From the NCBI RefSeq assembly GCF_007830545.1, contig NZ_VLLF01000012.1:1-64000 (forward strand): a DNA stretch of 64,000 nucleotides, in the 5' to 3' direction. This document shows positions 63,046-64,000 of this stretch, in pieces. A program made the position numbers and the translations under genes. Within the stretch, counting starts at the first letter, position 1. Each line of letters begins with the position of its first letter. A model generated the notes under the pieces. That model had not been told where the DNA came from. It saw only the letters and a list, made by a program, of their open reading frames with translations, and did not search any database. The stretch is from Roseibium hamelinense. GTDB taxonomy: Bacteria > Pseudomonadota > Alphaproteobacteria > Rhizobiales > Stappiaceae.

Positions 63046-64000
63046 TCAATCTGCCAGCGGCACTTTCGGAACCATGCTCTTCTTGGCCGAACCGCCACCG
63101 CCCTTGCCGTCAGACGGTTTGGACGTTTTTGCAGACGCAGTCTTAGCCGTCGCAGGCTTGCGCTTGCGTTTCGGCTTCGCCTTGGTTTTGTCCTTCGGTT
63201 TTGCCGGAGGGGTCTTGCGCTCCTCGACACTCTCGAGCAACAAGCCAGCTTCGTCTTCGGAGACCGACACTTTCACGGTGCCGCCCTTTTGAAGTTTGCC
63301 GAACAGAACCTCATCTGCGAGCGGCCGTTTGATGTGCTCCTGGATGATCCGGCCAAGCGGCCGTGCGCCCATTGCACTGTCATAGCCCTTGTCGGCCAGC
63401 CACTTGGTGGCGCCATCTGTCAGTTCGAAAGTCACATTCCGGTCAGCCAGTTGCGCCTCAAGCTGCATGACGAACTTCTCAACGACCTTGTAAACAACCT
63501 CCATCGGCAGGTTTCCGAATGGAATGATCGCATCCAGGCGATTCCGGAATTCCGGCGTGAACAGCTTGTTGATCGCCTCCGCATCATCGCCTTCGCGCTT
63601 CACACGATTGAAGCCGACCGGCATCTTCGCCATATCGGCCGCACCCGCATTGGTCGTCATGATCAAAATGACATTGCGGAAGTCGACCTGTTTACCGTTG
63701 TGATCAGTCAGCTTTCCGTGGTCCATCACCTGCAGAAGGATGTTGAACAGATCCGGATGTGCCTTTTCAATCTCGTCAAGCAACAGCACGCTGTGCGGAT
63801 GCTGGTCGACCCCATCGGTCAAAAGGCCGCCCTGATCGAAGCCGACATAGCCTGGAGGCGCACCGATCAGGCGCGACACAGTGTGCCGTTCCATATATTC
63901 GGACATGTCGAACCGGATCAGCTCGACGCCGAGGGAAGACGCCAGCTGACGGGCAACCTCCGTCTTGCCGACACCAGTGGGGCCCGAGAACAGATAGCTG
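63046..64000 (-). CDS. clpA: ATP-dependent Clp protease ATP-binding subunit ClpA, C-terminal part
   Basis: About 318 residues are visible; the 5' part is beyond the right edge. They cover the second AAA+ module: Walker A 'GPTGVGKTEVARQLA' at the edge, 'GAPPGYVGFDQGG', Walker B 'VLLLDEIEKAHPD', 'MTTNAGAADM', 'TPEFRNRLDAIIPF' (arginine finger) and the D2 small domain 'GARPLGRIIQEHIKRPLADEVLFG'. The C-terminus extends about 55 residues beyond the usual end as a Lys/Pro/Ala-rich tail ('KPKDKTKAKPKRKRKPA'). ClpA unfolds proteins for ClpP. Confidence 0.97.
   Translation of the reverse strand, partial: SYLFSGPTGVGKTEVARQLASSLGVELIRFDMSEYMERHTVSRLIGAPPGYVGFDQGGLLTDGVDQHPHSVLLLDEIEKAHPDLFNILLQVMDHGKLTDHNGKQVDFRNVILIMTTNAGAADMAKMPVGFNRVKREGDDAEAINKLFTPEFRNRLDAIIPFGNLPMEVVYKVVEKFVMQLEAQLADRNVTFELTDGATKWLADKGYDSAMGARPLGRIIQEHIKRPLADEVLFGKLQKGGTVKVSVSEDEAGLLLESVEERKTPPAKPKDKTKAKPKRKRKPATAKTASAKTSKPSDGKGGGGSAKKSMVPKVPLAD

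Overview
The window reads as a chromosomal segment of an alphaproteobacterium, most likely Hyphomicrobiales of the Stappiaceae type (Labrenzia/Roseibium-like). This rests on family content: a DivK that matches the alphaproteobacterial consensus almost word for word, an EipB (DUF1849) envelope protein, DUF3572, DUF6455 and DUF983 proteins, a DinB with an N-terminal zinc ribbon, a dihydroorotase-like protein of the alphaproteobacterial non-catalytic type, high GC, and no rRNA. The genus is an inference from memory, not a search result.

Layout. 1-2.2 kb is the edge of a mobile region: the end of an IS21-family element (istA running off the left edge) has cut a large serine recombinase, followed by its usual small HTH partner and a lone DUF3883 nuclease-like gene. 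The block abuts the 3' end of a tRNA-Ser(GCT), a classic island junction. 2.2-4 kb holds a decayed solute-binding-protein fragment and small genes. 4-10.6 kb carries an esterase, two tandem DUF2147 proteins, a glutathione transferase, a GT39 glycosyltransferase with a GNAT enzyme, and a GAF-EAL c-di-GMP phosphodiesterase. 10.6-24.4 kb has gatB, a stand-alone FliK/FlhB-C pair, small proteins, the osmoregulated periplasmic glucan genes opgG-opgH (with the OpgH N-terminus on its own ORF), an L-2-hydroxyglutarate-oxidase-like flavoprotein, and gatC-gatA. 24.4-31 kb: TetR regulator, YHS protein, UPF0173 hydrolase, ruvX, an AEC transporter, pyrB-pyrC and a TPR protein.

The 31.5-33.6 kb interval stands out. 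It is a single 696-residue gene, visibly AT-richer than everything around it, without a signal peptide, with short motifs that recall the ChaN/EreA/Tiki fold. It is the best candidate here for something undescribed, perhaps a secreted effector.

35-43.6 kb is a tight housekeeping run: plsY-dprA-topA-rnr-DUF983-NUDIX with start/stop overlaps, then rpmG. 43.7-51.1 kb: two NTF2-like proteins opposite an HxlR regulator, an MCP, divK, DUF3572-HAD-dinB, and eipB. 51.3-56.4 kb: RidA, glycerophosphodiesterase, FemAB-like acetyltransferase, a fused aconitase X, and HIT. 56.4-63 kb looks like accessory content (GST, AzlCD, SDR with divergent LysR, CPA2 antiporter, orphan sugar-binding protein). The window ends inside clpA.

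No CRISPR array, prophage structural genes, toxin-antitoxin pair or complete secretion system was seen.
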